This document shows, one piece after another, positions 54,030 to 62,651 of a stretch of DNA of 64,000 bases (position 1 is its first letter; every line of letters begins with the position of its first letter). The stretch is from the NCBI RefSeq assembly GCF_000968135.1, contig NZ_FO538765.1, positions 124,001 through 188,000 of the forward strand, read 5' to 3'. The position numbers were made by a program, and so were the translations under genes. The stretch is from Magnetospira sp. QH-2. GTDB taxonomy: Bacteria > Pseudomonadota > Alphaproteobacteria > Rhodospirillales > Magnetospiraceae. The notes under the pieces are model-generated. The model searched no databases. It was given only the letters and a program-made list of their open reading frames with translations, and had not been told where the DNA came from.

Positions 54030-54949
54030 GGCGCCCCCTGGACCGTCACCCGCTTGAAGGTGAAATCGCCCGCGTGATTGGTAATCAGCAGGCGGTCGAA
54101 TGCATCCCGATAGCCCATATCGGTGGCCTTCATCAACGGCTTATGGTCCAGGGTCACGGTCATCACACCATCCCGACCGCGGGTCCATTCCACCACATGG
54201 ACCTTGTTGTCCTCAATGGATTGCGGGGTCGGCGTGACATCGACGACACTGGATCCCCGGCTCCCCACGCGGAGCAGCTCCCAACGCCCGCCATTGCCGT
54301 AGGCCAGCCGGTAGCCGCCATCGCCCGAGGCACTCTGACCGGGGCCGAACTCGATGCGTCCATCGGGTTTCCAGGCGGCCAGTTCGACCCGAATGGAAAA
54401 GGCGTTGCTGATGGCAGAGTCCAAATGGATCGCCGCGGCGGAAGCCGGCGCCGCGGTCGCGGTGGCTGCCTGTTGAGTCTGGGTCTTGGTGCCGAGCACC
54501 GCCCCCAGCAACGCAAAGGCCTTTTGCTCATTGGACATTTTTTTCTGTTGTGGCTGATCCGTTTGGGCCAGAGCCAGCACACTGCTGCGCAGGCCGTATC
54601 CCGATTCGATCCAATAGCGGCCCGAGGTGACGGTCCAGGCTGGGCCCCGGGTATAGTCCCCATCGGCGAAGGAATCGTCGATCTGCGTCGCCGACCAGGG
54701 CCGGTCATGACCATCGGCCAGGGCGCGCAAGTCCCGCAGGAACTGCGGATCGGCGGCCCGGGCTTTCTCCGCTTCGTCCACCAGCTTGCGTAATTGGGAA
54801 ACCAAGTCCTGCACCGTCGTGTCAGGGGCGGTGACGGCCGCCGGGTCCTGCCAGGACTGATAACGGGAACTTTGTGAAAAGGCCGGAGCCGCCGCCATAA
54901 CGCTAGCCGCCACCAAAGCCGTTAAAATCGTCGGTCGAATCTGCATCAT
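54026..54949 (-). CDS. Exported protein of unknown function with a lectin/LamG-like C-terminal region
   Basis: 307 residues. Signal peptide T-I-L-T-A-L-V-A-A-S-V-M-A-A-A-P-A-F-S. A helical stretch (residues about 40-80), then a strand-rich region starting W-S-A-T-Q-I-D-D-S-F-A-D-G-D-Y, interrupted by an Ala/Thr/Gln-rich insert (about 150-170), and ending F-D-R-L-L-I-T-N-H-A-G-D-F-T-F-K-R-V. Opening D-S-F-x-D-G-D-Y and the ending resemble concanavalin-like jelly-roll domains. I do not recognise a named family. Confidence 0.6.
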   Translation of the reverse strand: MMQIRPTILTALVAASVMAAAPAFSQSSRYQSWQDPAAVTAPDTTVQDLVSQLRKLVDEAEKARAADPQFLRDLRALADGHDRPWSATQIDDSFADGDYTRGPAWTVTSGRYWIESGYGLRSSVLALAQTDQPQQKKMSNEQKAFALLGAVLGTKTQTQQAATATAAPASAAAIHLDSAISNAFSIRVELAAWKPDGRIEFGPGQSASGDGGYRLAYGNGGRWELLRVGSRGSSVVDVTPTPQSIEDNKVHVVEWTRGRDGVMTVTLDHKPLMKATDMGYRDAFDRLLITNHAGDFTFKRVTVQGAP

Positions 54950-55171
54950 CGGGCGAGCTTATCAAACTCGCGTGGTGGAATCGATGTTCCTATTATTTCT
55001 CTGGGCGGGCACCGGGAATAACCGCGATTCCCTAATGCATACTAGAAATCAATAAGTTCCTCGGATCCCATTGAAATTTGTGGCTTTAGCCTCGTGGTCC
55101 CCTCGATAACCCTGGGCGATCCAATGGAAACCGATCCCGTTCGCCCTCTTCCTTCGAGGGCCAGGGCGTGC

Positions 55172-55675
55172 TCACATAACGGCCTGGTAGGCCGCCATGC
55201 AATCATCTCCGAAACAGCAAAACACCACGCGCTGCAAAGCAGCATTGTCATCTCGAACCTTGTGCACCGTGGCCACGGCGATCAGCGCCGCCCGGTCGGC
55301 GGGAAACCCGTAAACGCCGGTGCTGATGGCCGGAAAGGCGATAGAACGCGCGCCGACCTTTTGCGCTGTTTTCAGGCTCTGTGTGTAGCAAGAAGCCAGC
55401 AGGTCGGGTTCGCCCCGATCACCGCCTTGCCAAATTGGGCCGACCGTATGGATGATCCATCGGGCGGGAAGACGATAGCCGGAGGTGATTTTAGCCTGCC
55501 CGGTGGGACAGCCGCCCAGGGTGCGGCATTCGGCCAGCAAGTCCGGTCCGGCGGCCTGGTGGATGGCGCCATCAACGCCGCCACCGCCCAAAAGGCTTTC
55601 ATTGGCGGCGTTGACGATCACATCCACATCAAGGGCGGTGATATCGCCCTTGATCAATTCCAGATGTCTGGTCAC
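55172..55675 (-). CDS. Macrodomain protein (O-acetyl-ADP-ribose deacetylase-like)
   Basis: 167 residues: [27 protein letters not shown] matches the ADP-ribose-binding core, followed by H-T-V-G-P-I-W and [11 protein letters not shown]. It removes ADP-ribose adducts or deacetylates O-acetyl-ADP-ribose. It starts three bases after the pyrophosphatase stop, probably one transcript. Confidence 0.9.
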   Translation of the reverse strand: MTRHLELIKGDITALDVDVIVNAANESLLGGGGVDGAIHQAAGPDLLAECRTLGGCPTGQAKITSGYRLPARWIIHTVGPIWQGGDRGEPDLLASCYTQSLKTAQKVGARSIAFPAISTGVYGFPADRAALIAVATVHKVRDDNAALQRVVFCCFGDDCMAAYQAVM

Positions 55676-55678
55676 GGT

Positions 55679-56347
55679 TCAGGAGGCCTTGGGCTCCGCC
55701 TTGGTAGCCGCTTTTTTGGCCGGGGCTTTTTTGCCCGGAGCTTTTTTGGCGGGAGACTTTTTCGCCGGGGACTTCTTGGCGGCTGGCTTGGCCGCGGGAG
55801 CCGCCACTTTGACCTTGTCGCCAACCTTGGCCCGTTCGACGCCCTCGCGGATCAGGTCAAAGGCTTCCTCGGCCTCGCCCCAACGCTTGACCTGCACCCA
55901 CTTGCCCTTTTCCAGATCTTTGTAGTGAGCAAAGAAGTGGGCAAACTGCTCGATCATGATCTCCGGCAGATCGCGATAGGAGGTGGTATTCTTATAATAG
56001 GGGTGCAGAGCATCCACTGGCACGCAAAGCAGCTTTTCGTCGATACCGGCTTCATCTTCCATGATCAGCACGCCGATGGGGCGCGAACGAATGATCACTC
56101 CCGGTGCCACCGGAATGCGACCAACGACGGCGGCATCCACGGGATCGCCATCTTCGGACAGGGTATGGGGGATAAAGCCGTAATTGAACGGATAGTACAT
56201 GGCCGTATGCAGGAAGCGGTCGACGAACATGGCGCCGGATTCCTTGTCCAGCTCGTACTTCACCGGATTACCGCCAAGCGGAATCTCGATGACCACATTG
56301 ACGTCATAGGGGAAATTTTTGCCAATCGGCACCTTCTTGATGTCCAT
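55679..56347 (-). CDS. ppa: Inorganic pyrophosphatase with histone H1-like C-terminal tail
   Basis: 222 residues. Residues 1-175 are a standard family I pyrophosphatase: E-I-P-L-G-G-N-P-V-K-Y-E, M-Y-Y-P-F-N-Y-G-F-I-P-H-T, D-G-D-P-V-D (metal site) and K-W-V-Q-V-K-R-W. The last 40 residues are an added Lys/Ala/Pro tail built from repeats of K-K-S-P-A and K-K-A-P-A/G. Typical bacterial enzymes end near residue 175-180. The tail could bind nucleic acid or polyphosphate; that is inference. Confidence 0.93.
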   Translation of the reverse strand: MDIKKVPIGKNFPYDVNVVIEIPLGGNPVKYELDKESGAMFVDRFLHTAMYYPFNYGFIPHTLSEDGDPVDAAVVGRIPVAPGVIIRSRPIGVLIMEDEAGIDEKLLCVPVDALHPYYKNTTSYRDLPEIMIEQFAHFFAHYKDLEKGKWVQVKRWGEAEEAFDLIREGVERAKVGDKVKVAAPAAKPAAKKSPAKKSPAKKAPGKKAPAKKAATKAEPKAS

Positions 56348-56547
56348 GGGAACTCCTGTCGGTGAGGGCGCATGCCTAAAGGGGATTTGATAGCCTTCCC
56401 CAAGCGGGCTGACAAGAAAACTCTATTGCATTGCAGCAGATTCCGCATTTTCGAACGGTTTTGACGTGCGCCGGGAGAGCCCTGTGCTATATTTATGCCC
56501 ATATTGTCCCGTCACCTCCCGACTTCACAGATCATGACCTTTTGACC

Positions 56548-57573
56548 ATGCCCCATGACAATGACAAGGCGCGGATCTTGGCCACCCTGGACCGCATGCT
56601 GGACGACCTGGACCGCCACGATTTGCCCGCCCGAACCACCTTCTTGGCGGCCTTTTATGCCGAGGCCGTCGGCGAGATTGCCGGCTTGACCGATGCGTTG
56701 AATCAGGTGGAACAGCCGCCAACCAAGGCCGATCTGAACCAAAAGACTCAGGTGGTCTGTTCCCGACTGCTGAGCCTACCGGAATTCGAGGAATTCACCC
56801 GGTCCGGCGGTCTGATGGCCCATCAGGCCGAGGAAATCCTGAGTTCCGCCACGGCTATGGAAGACCGCGCCCTGGCCTATGGGCAGCACTTGGGGCTGGC
56901 CACCGAAAAGCTGGATGATGCCGATGACCGGGAGGAGATTCAAAAGATCATCGCCGAAGTGTCCGAGGAAACCGGAGGGCTCATTGATCAGAACCATGGC
57001 CTGGTGGAAAAGCTCCGTGAATCCACCGAGACCATCCAGCAATTGCAGTCCCGCTTGTCCGAGATTCAGGATCTGGCGGCCAAGGATGCCGTTACCGGTC
57101 TTTACAATCGCCGCTATTTCGAGCGCGCATTGAATGAAATGCTTCCCGATCCGCGCAATCACGAGGGTCGGTTGTGTGTGATTTTCATCGACATTGATAA
57201 TTTCAAAGGCTTCAACGACAGCTATGGTCACGCGGTGGGTGACATGGTGCTCAAGCTGGTGGCCCGGATTCTCCAAGGCTCGGTACGCGCTCAGGATATT
57301 TGCGCCCGTTACGGCGGCGATGAATTCGTGGTCGCCTTGCCGGGGATCGTGTTGGACGACGCCCATCACCTGGCTGAACGGCTACGGGCCCGCATGGCTT
57401 CCACGCCCCTGCGCAAGCGCGGTACCGAAGAAAACTTCGGACAGCTCACCATCTCCATGGGCATGACCGCCTATCACCACCCGGAATCCGCCGATGTGCT
57501 GATCGACCGGGCCGATGGCGCATTGCTGCGGGCCAAGGATGCGGGCAAGAATATCCTGGTTCTATCCGAGTAA
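56548..57573 (+). CDS. Diguanylate cyclase (GGDEF)
   Basis: 341 residues from the ATG at 56548; a longer in-frame extension to 56431 lacks support. The first 170 residues are helical with coiled coil (L-V-E-K-L-R-E-S-T-E-T-I-Q-Q-L) and no membrane span, so the protein is cytoplasmic. The catalytic motif is R-Y-G-G-D-E-F, preceded five residues earlier by R-A-Q-D, an intact inhibitory I-site. It should make cyclic di-GMP under product feedback. The N-terminal sensing domain is not recognised. Confidence 0.88.
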   Translation: MPHDNDKARILATLDRMLDDLDRHDLPARTTFLAAFYAEAVGEIAGLTDALNQVEQPPTKADLNQKTQVVCSRLLSLPEFEEFTRSGGLMAHQAEEILSSATAMEDRALAYGQHLGLATEKLDDADDREEIQKIIAEVSEETGGLIDQNHGLVEKLRESTETIQQLQSRLSEIQDLAAKDAVTGLYNRRYFERALNEMLPDPRNHEGRLCVIFIDIDNFKGFNDSYGHAVGDMVLKLVARILQGSVRAQDICARYGGDEFVVALPGIVLDDAHHLAERLRARMASTPLRKRGTEENFGQLTISMGMTAYHHPESADVLIDRADGALLRAKDAGKNILVLSE

Positions 57574-57688
57574 TGGATCAGTGCGGTTCGAGGTCCATTG
57601 ACGCCCATAATCCTGTGCAACCCTGTTGATTGCGAACCCGTTTTTCGCCTTGGATCGCCTCCGATCCATCGCGACGGGATCTTGGCCA

Positions 57689-57891
57689 TAAAGCCTTTCG
57701 CGTTTCAGATGACCCCTTCTGACCGAATTATTTTGCCTCAGGGGGCAGGGTGGCGCGCAGGGTGGTCTCCGGTGGCCGCCCGCGGCGTCAAGCTCCCTCA
57801 CCGATGCGCCGCATCGCTTTCGGGACCTTTCCTGGCGGTTCGACTCACCGGAGACCATCACAATGGGTCATATGATACGCGAAAGACTTTA
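57689..57891. repeat. R3 repeat, full MITE-like copy
   Basis: 203 bases bounded by TAAAG and CTTTA. The 30-base ends are inverted repeats with 26 matches (left TAAAGCCTTTCGCGTTTCAG..., right, reverse-complemented, TAAAGTCTTTCGCGTATCAT...). An inner inverted pair GGTGGTCTCCGGTG/CACCGGAGACCATC lies inside. No gene. Bounding TA is consistent with TA target duplication. A solo end is at 18358-18415. Confidence 0.8.
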
Positions 57892-58039
57892 GGCTGCTGA
57901 AAAAGTGTTGTCCTACGGCCCGCCTCGCCCTTCGACAAGCTCAGGGTGAGGCTCACATGTTGAAAATTCAAAGGTCCTCATGCTGAGCTTGTCGAAGCAT
58001 GTGTCGCCACAGGCTCGAAATCGGACTTTTTCAACAGCC
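57892..58039. repeat. R2 repeat, full MITE-like copy
   Basis: 148 bases with 15-bp terminal inverted repeats (GGCTGCTGAAAAAGT at the left; GGCTGTTGAAAAAGT reverse-complemented at the right; 14 of 15 match) and an internal inverted pair CTTCGACAAGCTCAG/CTGAGCTTGTCGAAG. It follows R3 with no gap and ends two bases from the htpX stop. The termini resemble those of full-size insertion sequences. Confidence 0.85.
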
Positions 58040-58041
58040 TG

Positions 58042-58917
58042 TTAGGCCCAGGGCCCTTTGGTTCGACCGGATGCCTGATCCGTGCCCGCCAGCGCCTGTA
58101 ACTTGGCGATGCGGTTGGCCATGTTCGGATGGGTAGAGAACAGATTGTCCATGGACTTGGTATGCAGCGGATTGACGATGAACAGATGTGCCGTGGCCGG
58201 GTTGGCTTCCGCCGCATTGTTGTCGATGCGCTTGGCCCCTTGTTCCAGTTTACTCAAGGCCGAGGCCAGCCACAGGGGCTGTCCGCAGATCTCCGCCCCC
58301 ATCTTGTCGGCGCCATACTCGCGGGTCCGCGAGATGGCCATCTGAACCAGCATGGCGGCCATGGGGGCCAAAATGGCGATCAGAATCCCGACCAACGGTC
58401 CGGGGCTGTTCTCGTTGCGCGAACCGCCGAAGAACAAGGCGAAGTTGGCCAGCATGGACAGCGCGCCGGCGATGGTCGCGGTGATGGTCATGACAAGGGT
58501 ATCGCGGTTCTTCACATGCGCCAGTTCGTGCGCCATGACTCCGGCGATCTCTTCCTGGTTGAGGATGTTCAGCAGGCCGGTGGTGGCGGCCACGGCGGCG
58601 TTTTCCGGATTGCGCCCGGTGGCGAAGGCGTTGGGCTGCGGATTGTCCATGATATAGACCTTGGGCATGGGCAGTCCGGCATTGCGGGCCAGTTGCTCGA
58701 CCATGCCGTAATAGGCCGGGGCGTCGCGCGGGCCCACTTCCCGGGCGCCGTACATACGCAGCACCATCTTGTCGGAATTCCAATAGGCAAAGGCATTGGT
58801 GCCGATAGCGAACACCAAGGCGATAATCATGCCGCCTTCGCCGCCGAGCATGAAGCCGACGGCCAGGAACAAGGCGGTCAATCCGGCCAGAAGGATGGCG
58901 GTGCGGGCGGTACTCAT
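58042..58917 (-). CDS. htpX: Membrane zinc metalloprotease HtpX
   Basis: 291 residues. Two N-terminal helices, then [13 protein letters not shown], the M48 signature [10 protein letters not shown] with zinc ligands, two more helices and E-Y-G-A-D-K-M-G with the third ligand. It degrades damaged inner-membrane proteins. The ATG at 58917 gives the family N-terminus; an upstream ATG adds five residues. Confidence 0.93.
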   Translation of the reverse strand: MSTARTAILLAGLTALFLAVGFMLGGEGGMIIALVFAIGTNAFAYWNSDKMVLRMYGAREVGPRDAPAYYGMVEQLARNAGLPMPKVYIMDNPQPNAFATGRNPENAAVAATTGLLNILNQEEIAGVMAHELAHVKNRDTLVMTITATIAGALSMLANFALFFGGSRNENSPGPLVGILIAILAPMAAMLVQMAISRTREYGADKMGAEICGQPLWLASALSKLEQGAKRIDNNAAEANPATAHLFIVNPLHTKSMDNLFSTHPNMANRIAKLQALAGTDQASGRTKGPWA

Positions 58918-58994
58918 GGCGGCCTCTTTCAAAAAATCCGTTCAAGGTCTATGAATTGAATAGGGTCGCTCATGGCCCACCGCAAGCCCCCTCG

Positions 58995-59267
58995 ATGAGT
59001 GGAATTATGCCCATGCCGTCCGATGCACCCAAAAATCCCCGCGTTCCGCCCCGTCCCATCGCGCCCTGGCCCGAACCGCCGACCTGTTCCACCGGCGAGC
59101 CTTTGGTCACCGAAATCACCGAACCGCAGCCCGATCCGGTGCCGGTGCCCGCAACGGCGACCGCCAAACCGGCCCCGTCGGATCCCAACGAATCCGGCGG
59201 CCCCAAAGGACCGGAACCCACTCGATATGGAGACTGGGAGAAAAAAGGGCGGTGCGTGGACTTTTAA
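58995..59267 (+). CDS. DUF1674/SdhAF4-like succinate dehydrogenase assembly factor
   Basis: About 90 residues, proline-rich, with the diagnostic C-terminus G-G-P-K-G-P-E-P-T-R-Y-G-D-W-E-K-K-G-R-C. Family members help flavinate or assemble SdhA. The N-terminal half is low-complexity and start choice is uncertain (58956 is an alternative). Confidence 0.82.
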   Translation: MSGIMPMPSDAPKNPRVPPRPIAPWPEPPTCSTGEPLVTEITEPQPDPVPVPATATAKPAPSDPNESGGPKGPEPTRYGDWEKKGRCVDF

Positions 59268-59662
59268 GGATCACGCGGCGCGAGATGTCGGCCTGTTCCA
59301 AAAAGCGCGGCGTCGCCAGTCATCGGGGAAACCCATGGGCCCCAAAGGCACCTTCGGATGCTCGTCAAACAGATTTTTCAGGCGAGTGGCCCAGTGGGTA
59401 TCCTGTTCCACCACATATAGAAGTTCATACAGCACGACAATACGAGCGTAGACGCTGTCTTGTATGGCGAATTCTTCTTTGATCCTTTTGGCTGTTTTGG
59501 GCTTGTTGACTTCCATACGTGCGTTCCAGACCCGACTGTGATGAGCACAATTGTTGCGTAGGGTTGTCAGGGAGCGGAACCAAGAAACCAAAACACTTTC
59601 GTCCTGACCAAAGCATCGCGCCACCTGCTTCCGATTCTGCCGGATCATATCGGCCAGGAATT

Positions 59663-59767
59663 TAGCGCGTGTCGGGTCCAATCGGACCCGTTAGACACGC
59701 GCGACCTTATTGGAATCGATCACGTTTTTCATGTTTGATCGAATCCGATCAAACACGACGTGATCTA
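59663..59767 (-). repeat. R1 repeat, copy 3 (best-preserved double hairpin)
   Basis: TA at both ends (59663-59664, 59766-59767). Hairpin 1 (inverted relative to copy 1) has inner stem TTTGATCG/CGATCAAA. Hairpin 2 is nearly perfect: GCGCGTGTC (59665-59673) pairs with GACACGCGC (59694-59702), and inner GGGTCC/GGACCC encloses loop AATC. This copy sits inside the Abi gene. Confidence 0.85.
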
Positions 59768-59768
59768 G

Positions 59769-60616
59769 GCTCAGGACCCATAAAAGGGATCCCAATAGTC
59801 GGTGGACATGATTCCCTTCCCTGGAATTTTAGGGAGGGGAAAGCCGATGCAGAGCCATCATTTCTGGTTGTCCGACAAACAATTCGAACGCCTTCAACCG
59901 TTGCTGCCGAACAAAACAAGAGGCGTCCCGCGCGTCGATGACCGGCGGGTGATCAGCGGCATCATCCATGTTCTTCGCCACGGCTTGATGTGGCGTGACG
60001 CGCCCGTCGCCTATGGACCGCACAAGACCCTGTACAACCGCTTCGTCCGTTGGAGCGAGGCCGGAGTGTTCGACCGGATCTTCGCCACCCTGGCCGCCGA
60101 AAGCACGGCCACCCATACGGTGATGATCGACGCCACCCATCTCAAGGCCCACAGGACGGCGGCGAGCCTGCTCAAAAAGGGGCTGTTCCCCGCCGTATCG
60201 GGCGCACCAAGGGCGGCCTGAATTCGAAACTGCATGCCGCCTGCGATGCCGATGGAAAGCCCCTGATCCTGCTGCTGACCGAAGGACAAGTCAGCGACTA
60301 TCGCGGCGCCGACACCATGCTCCCTGCATTCCCTGATGCCGACGACCTGATCGCCGACAGGGGATACGACAGCGACCGTTTCCGCCAGGCCCTGCTTGAT
60401 CTCGGCATCGAGCCCTGCATTCCAGGTCGCTCGAACCGCAAAGAGGAAATCCTTTACGATAAAGCCCTCTACAAGCAGCGAAACTTGATCGAGCGCATGT
60501 TCGGTCGGCTCAAGGACTGGCGGCGTATCGCCACCCGCTACGACCGTTGCGCCCATACCTTCATGAGCGCAATCTGCATCGCCGCAACCGTCATCTTCTG
60601 GTTATGAGTCCTGAGC
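59769..60616 (+). mobile_element. IS5-family insertion sequence, IS427-like group
   Basis: 848 bases with terminal inverted repeats GCTCAGGACCCATAA (59769-59783) and its complement at 60602-60616 (14 of 15 match). A 4-base target duplication CTAG flanks it (59765-59768 and 60617-60620), matching the YTAR preference of this family. It contains two overlapping frames for one DDE transposase. Its left end abuts repeat R1. Confidence 0.92.
59847..60607 (+). CDS. IS5-family transposase, read through a -1 frameshift
   Basis: Frame A runs 59847-60221 (M-Q-S-H-H-F-W-L-S-D-K-Q-F...) and carries the first catalytic Asp in M-I-D-A-T-H-L-K-A-H. Frame B, -1 relative to A, ends at 60607 and carries the second Asp in A-D-R-G-Y-D-S and the Glu in N-L-I-E-R-M-F-G-R-L-K. 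The switch fits the run CAAAAAGGGG near 60174, giving continuous family sequence (Q-K-G-A-V-P-R-R-I-G-R-T-K-G-G). GGGAGGGG precedes the start. Probably functional with programmed frameshifting. Confidence 0.88.
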
Positions 60617-60848
60617 CTAGAGAGCGGGCCAAAGGTTAGTCCTTCCAGCAAGACCCAGACCGGCGGTGCGAAGGGGTCCGTGTAGGTGCGGTAATAGTGT
60701 TTGGTGCCAATACTTTTGACATCCAAGGCCTTGCGGAGAAAATCGAACTGGCCCTGCTCAAACTGAGCCCTGTCGAGATAGAAATGGGCACCCAGCTCGT
60801 ACGTAAGACCTTCGACGATCGCCGGTCGAGGGTATAAGGCTTTAGGAC

Positions 60849-60893
60849 AAAAAATAAGCCCCCGGGTGCGCATCGTGGAGAGGCGTGGGGGCT
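60849..60893 (-). terminator. Hairpin with T-tract, probable terminator on the minus strand
   Basis: AGCCCCC (complement of 60887-60893) pairs with GGGGGCT (complement of 60857-60863), followed by TATTTTTTG on the minus strand. It lies 144 bases downstream of the RNA methyltransferase and overlaps the 5' end of the broken Abi gene. The long 23-base loop leaves room for an attenuator or small RNA instead. Confidence 0.55.
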
Positions 60894-61036
60894 CTAATTA
60901 ACGACCTAACTAAGGGGTCCAGATGAGGAAGTCAACACCAGAAGTAATAATGTCAATACGAAAATTAAGTGCATCGGCGCAATATTGCGACCAATCATCC
61001 GCCCTGGGCCGCCGGGCGGAATGGTGCCGTGGGGAC

Positions 61037-61600
61037 TCAGCCCTGCGCGGCCTCCGGCGGCACATCGCGGAATTTTTCCACCCGTGAGAATCGACCGCCA
61101 AACCGATTCTCGGGCAGGGCCTCGGTGGGACCTCCCGGTCGCAAGGGGCGGGGAGCAAAACGTTGCGTGCTCAGCACCCGGTCATACATGACTAAGGCGC
61201 CGGCCAGCCCCACATTGATGCAGAACCTGGTGGGGATCTTCAAAGTATAGTCACAACGCGCAACCATTTCCGGCGACAGGCTGCCTCTTTCGGGCCCCAG
61301 GATATAGGCCGCATTGGGCGGATGATGGAAACTCGGCAGGTCGATGGCATCGTCGAGCAGTTCAACCCCCACAAGCTTGCAATCCTCGGGCAGCAGCAGG
61401 CTCTTGACGTCGGGAAAGCTGTAGAACGGCACATGGCCATGAGCCTTGGAAGTATCGGTCCGGCCACCCTTGGGGCGATCATATGACGCCGCGACCGTAT
61501 AGACGAAACTGGCCCCGAACGCATGGGCCGTGCGCATCAACGCCCCCACGTTGTAGGGCTTGTGAATGCCCTCGCTCCCGATGCCGAAATATCCCCGCAT
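61037..61600 (-). CDS. TrmH/SpoU-family RNA methyltransferase
   Basis: 187 residues from the ATG at 61600 (AGGA eight bases upstream). Knotted SPOUT fold: K-P-Y-N-V-G-A-L-M-R-T-A-H-A-F-G, then Y-I-L-G-P-E-R-G-S-L-S and I-P-T-R-F-C-I-N-V-G-L-A-G-A-L-V-M-Y, which are motifs 1-3. It 2'-O-methylates a tRNA or rRNA ribose. The last 45 residues are a basic extension (R-F-A-P-R-P-L-R-P-G-G). Confidence 0.88.
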   Translation of the reverse strand: MRGYFGIGSEGIHKPYNVGALMRTAHAFGASFVYTVAASYDRPKGGRTDTSKAHGHVPFYSFPDVKSLLLPEDCKLVGVELLDDAIDLPSFHHPPNAAYILGPERGSLSPEMVARCDYTLKIPTRFCINVGLAGALVMYDRVLSTQRFAPRPLRPGGPTEALPENRFGGRFSRVEKFRDVPPEAAQG

Positions 61601-61682
61601 GTGACGTTCCTGTTTCCCCGCTCTCCAAAGGCGGCTAACTTGGGCCATAACGCCCCTTGAAATCAAGTCATGGAGCCCGCCC

Positions 61683-62651
61683 ATGCGCGCCATGGTCTGC
61701 CAGCGCCACGGAAAATTCGACGAGGTTCTGAACTTGCAGGAGGTTCCCGAGCCGCCCTTGCCCGCCGGTCACCTGCGTATCGCCGTGAAAGCCGCCGGGC
61801 TCAATTTCGCCGACAGCCTGATCACCCAGGGTAAATATCAGCATCGTCCGGATCCCCCTTTCGTGCCCGGTTTCGAAATTGCGGGCGAGGTATTGGAGGT
61901 CGCCGACGGCTTGCAAGGCTGGTCTCCCGGCGACCGGGTGCTGGCCATGCTCGACGAGGGCGGCTGGGCCGAACAGGCCATTGCCCCGGCCAACAATCTG
62001 CATCGGCTGCCCGATGACATGAGCTTTGTCGAGGGCGCCGCCTTCCCTGTGGCCTACGGGACCTCGCACATGGCTTTGATGGACCGCGCCCGGCTGGCTT
62101 CGGGTGACGTGCTTTTGGTCCATGGGGCCGCCGGGGGCGTGGGCCTGACCGCCGTGGAAATCGGCAAGCGGGCCGGCGCCACGGTGATCGCCACTGCCGG
62201 AGGACCGGACAAGCTGGCCGTGGCTCAGGCCGCCGGCGCCGACCACCTGATCGACTATCGCGCCGAGGATATCCGAGAAAGGGTCAAAGAACTGACCGAC
62301 GGGCGCGGCGCCGATGTGGTCTATGACCCGGTGGGGGGTAAGACCTGGGAGGCCTCCTTGCGGTGCGTCGCCCCGGGCGCGCGCATGCTGATCATCGGTT
62401 TTGCCGCCGGAGAGGTGCAACAGATCCCGGCCAATCACCTGTTGGTCAAGAACGTCACCGCCATCGGCTTCGCCTGGACCGGTTGGCGGCGGGTGGATCC
62501 CATCGGGGTACGGGACTCATTGGATAGCGTGCTCGGATGGGGCCTGCGCCCACAGGTGGCCCGCACCTTCCCGCTGGCCGAGGGGGTGGCGGCATTGGAA
62601 ACCTTGTTGTCGCGCAAGGTCACCGGCAAAGTGGTGTTGGAGATCCCATGA
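61683..62651 (+). CDS. NADPH:quinone oxidoreductase (zinc-free MDR family)
   Basis: 322 residues: A-A-G-L-N-F-A-D-S-L, P-F-V-P-G-F-E-I-A-G, V-H-G-A-A-G-G-V-G-L-T-A (NADP binding) and G-A-D-H-L-I-D-Y. No zinc-ligand cysteines are seen, consistent with the quinone reductase branch. It diverges from the methyltransferase gene and overlaps the next gene by four bases. Confidence 0.9.
   Translation: MRAMVCQRHGKFDEVLNLQEVPEPPLPAGHLRIAVKAAGLNFADSLITQGKYQHRPDPPFVPGFEIAGEVLEVADGLQGWSPGDRVLAMLDEGGWAEQAIAPANNLHRLPDDMSFVEGAAFPVAYGTSHMALMDRARLASGDVLLVHGAAGGVGLTAVEIGKRAGATVIATAGGPDKLAVAQAAGADHLIDYRAEDIRERVKELTDGRGADVVYDPVGGKTWEASLRCVAPGARMLIIGFAAGEVQQIPANHLLVKNVTAIGFAWTGWRRVDPIGVRDSLDSVLGWGLRPQVARTFPLAEGVAALETLLSRKVTGKVVLEIP

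Larger units (their letters stand above)
59271..60873 (-). pseudogene. Abi_2 (AbiD/AbiF-like) HEPN abortive-infection gene, interrupted by R1 and an IS and lacking its N-terminus
   Basis: Two fragments lie on either side of an insertion. The upstream part (60873 to 60619) encodes A-I-V-E-G-L-T-Y-E-L-G-A-H-F-Y-L-D and P-P-V-W-V-L-L-E-G-L-T-F-G-P-L-S. The downstream part (59663 to 59271) encodes K-F-L-A-D-M-I-R-Q-N-R-K-Q-V-A-R-C-F-G and the HEPN motif R-N-N-C-A-H-H. Removing 59664-60618 (keeping one TA) joins S and K in frame. The family's usual first 100 or more residues are also missing upstream of 60830, so the gene is broken twice. Confidence 0.82.

Noticed and set aside
60923-61087. Rightward 54-codon frame preceded by AAGGGG
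   Set aside because: The ribosome-binding site is good, but the frame runs into the 3' end of the opposing RNA methyltransferase gene and the peptide shows no recognisable pattern. Chance is the simpler reading.
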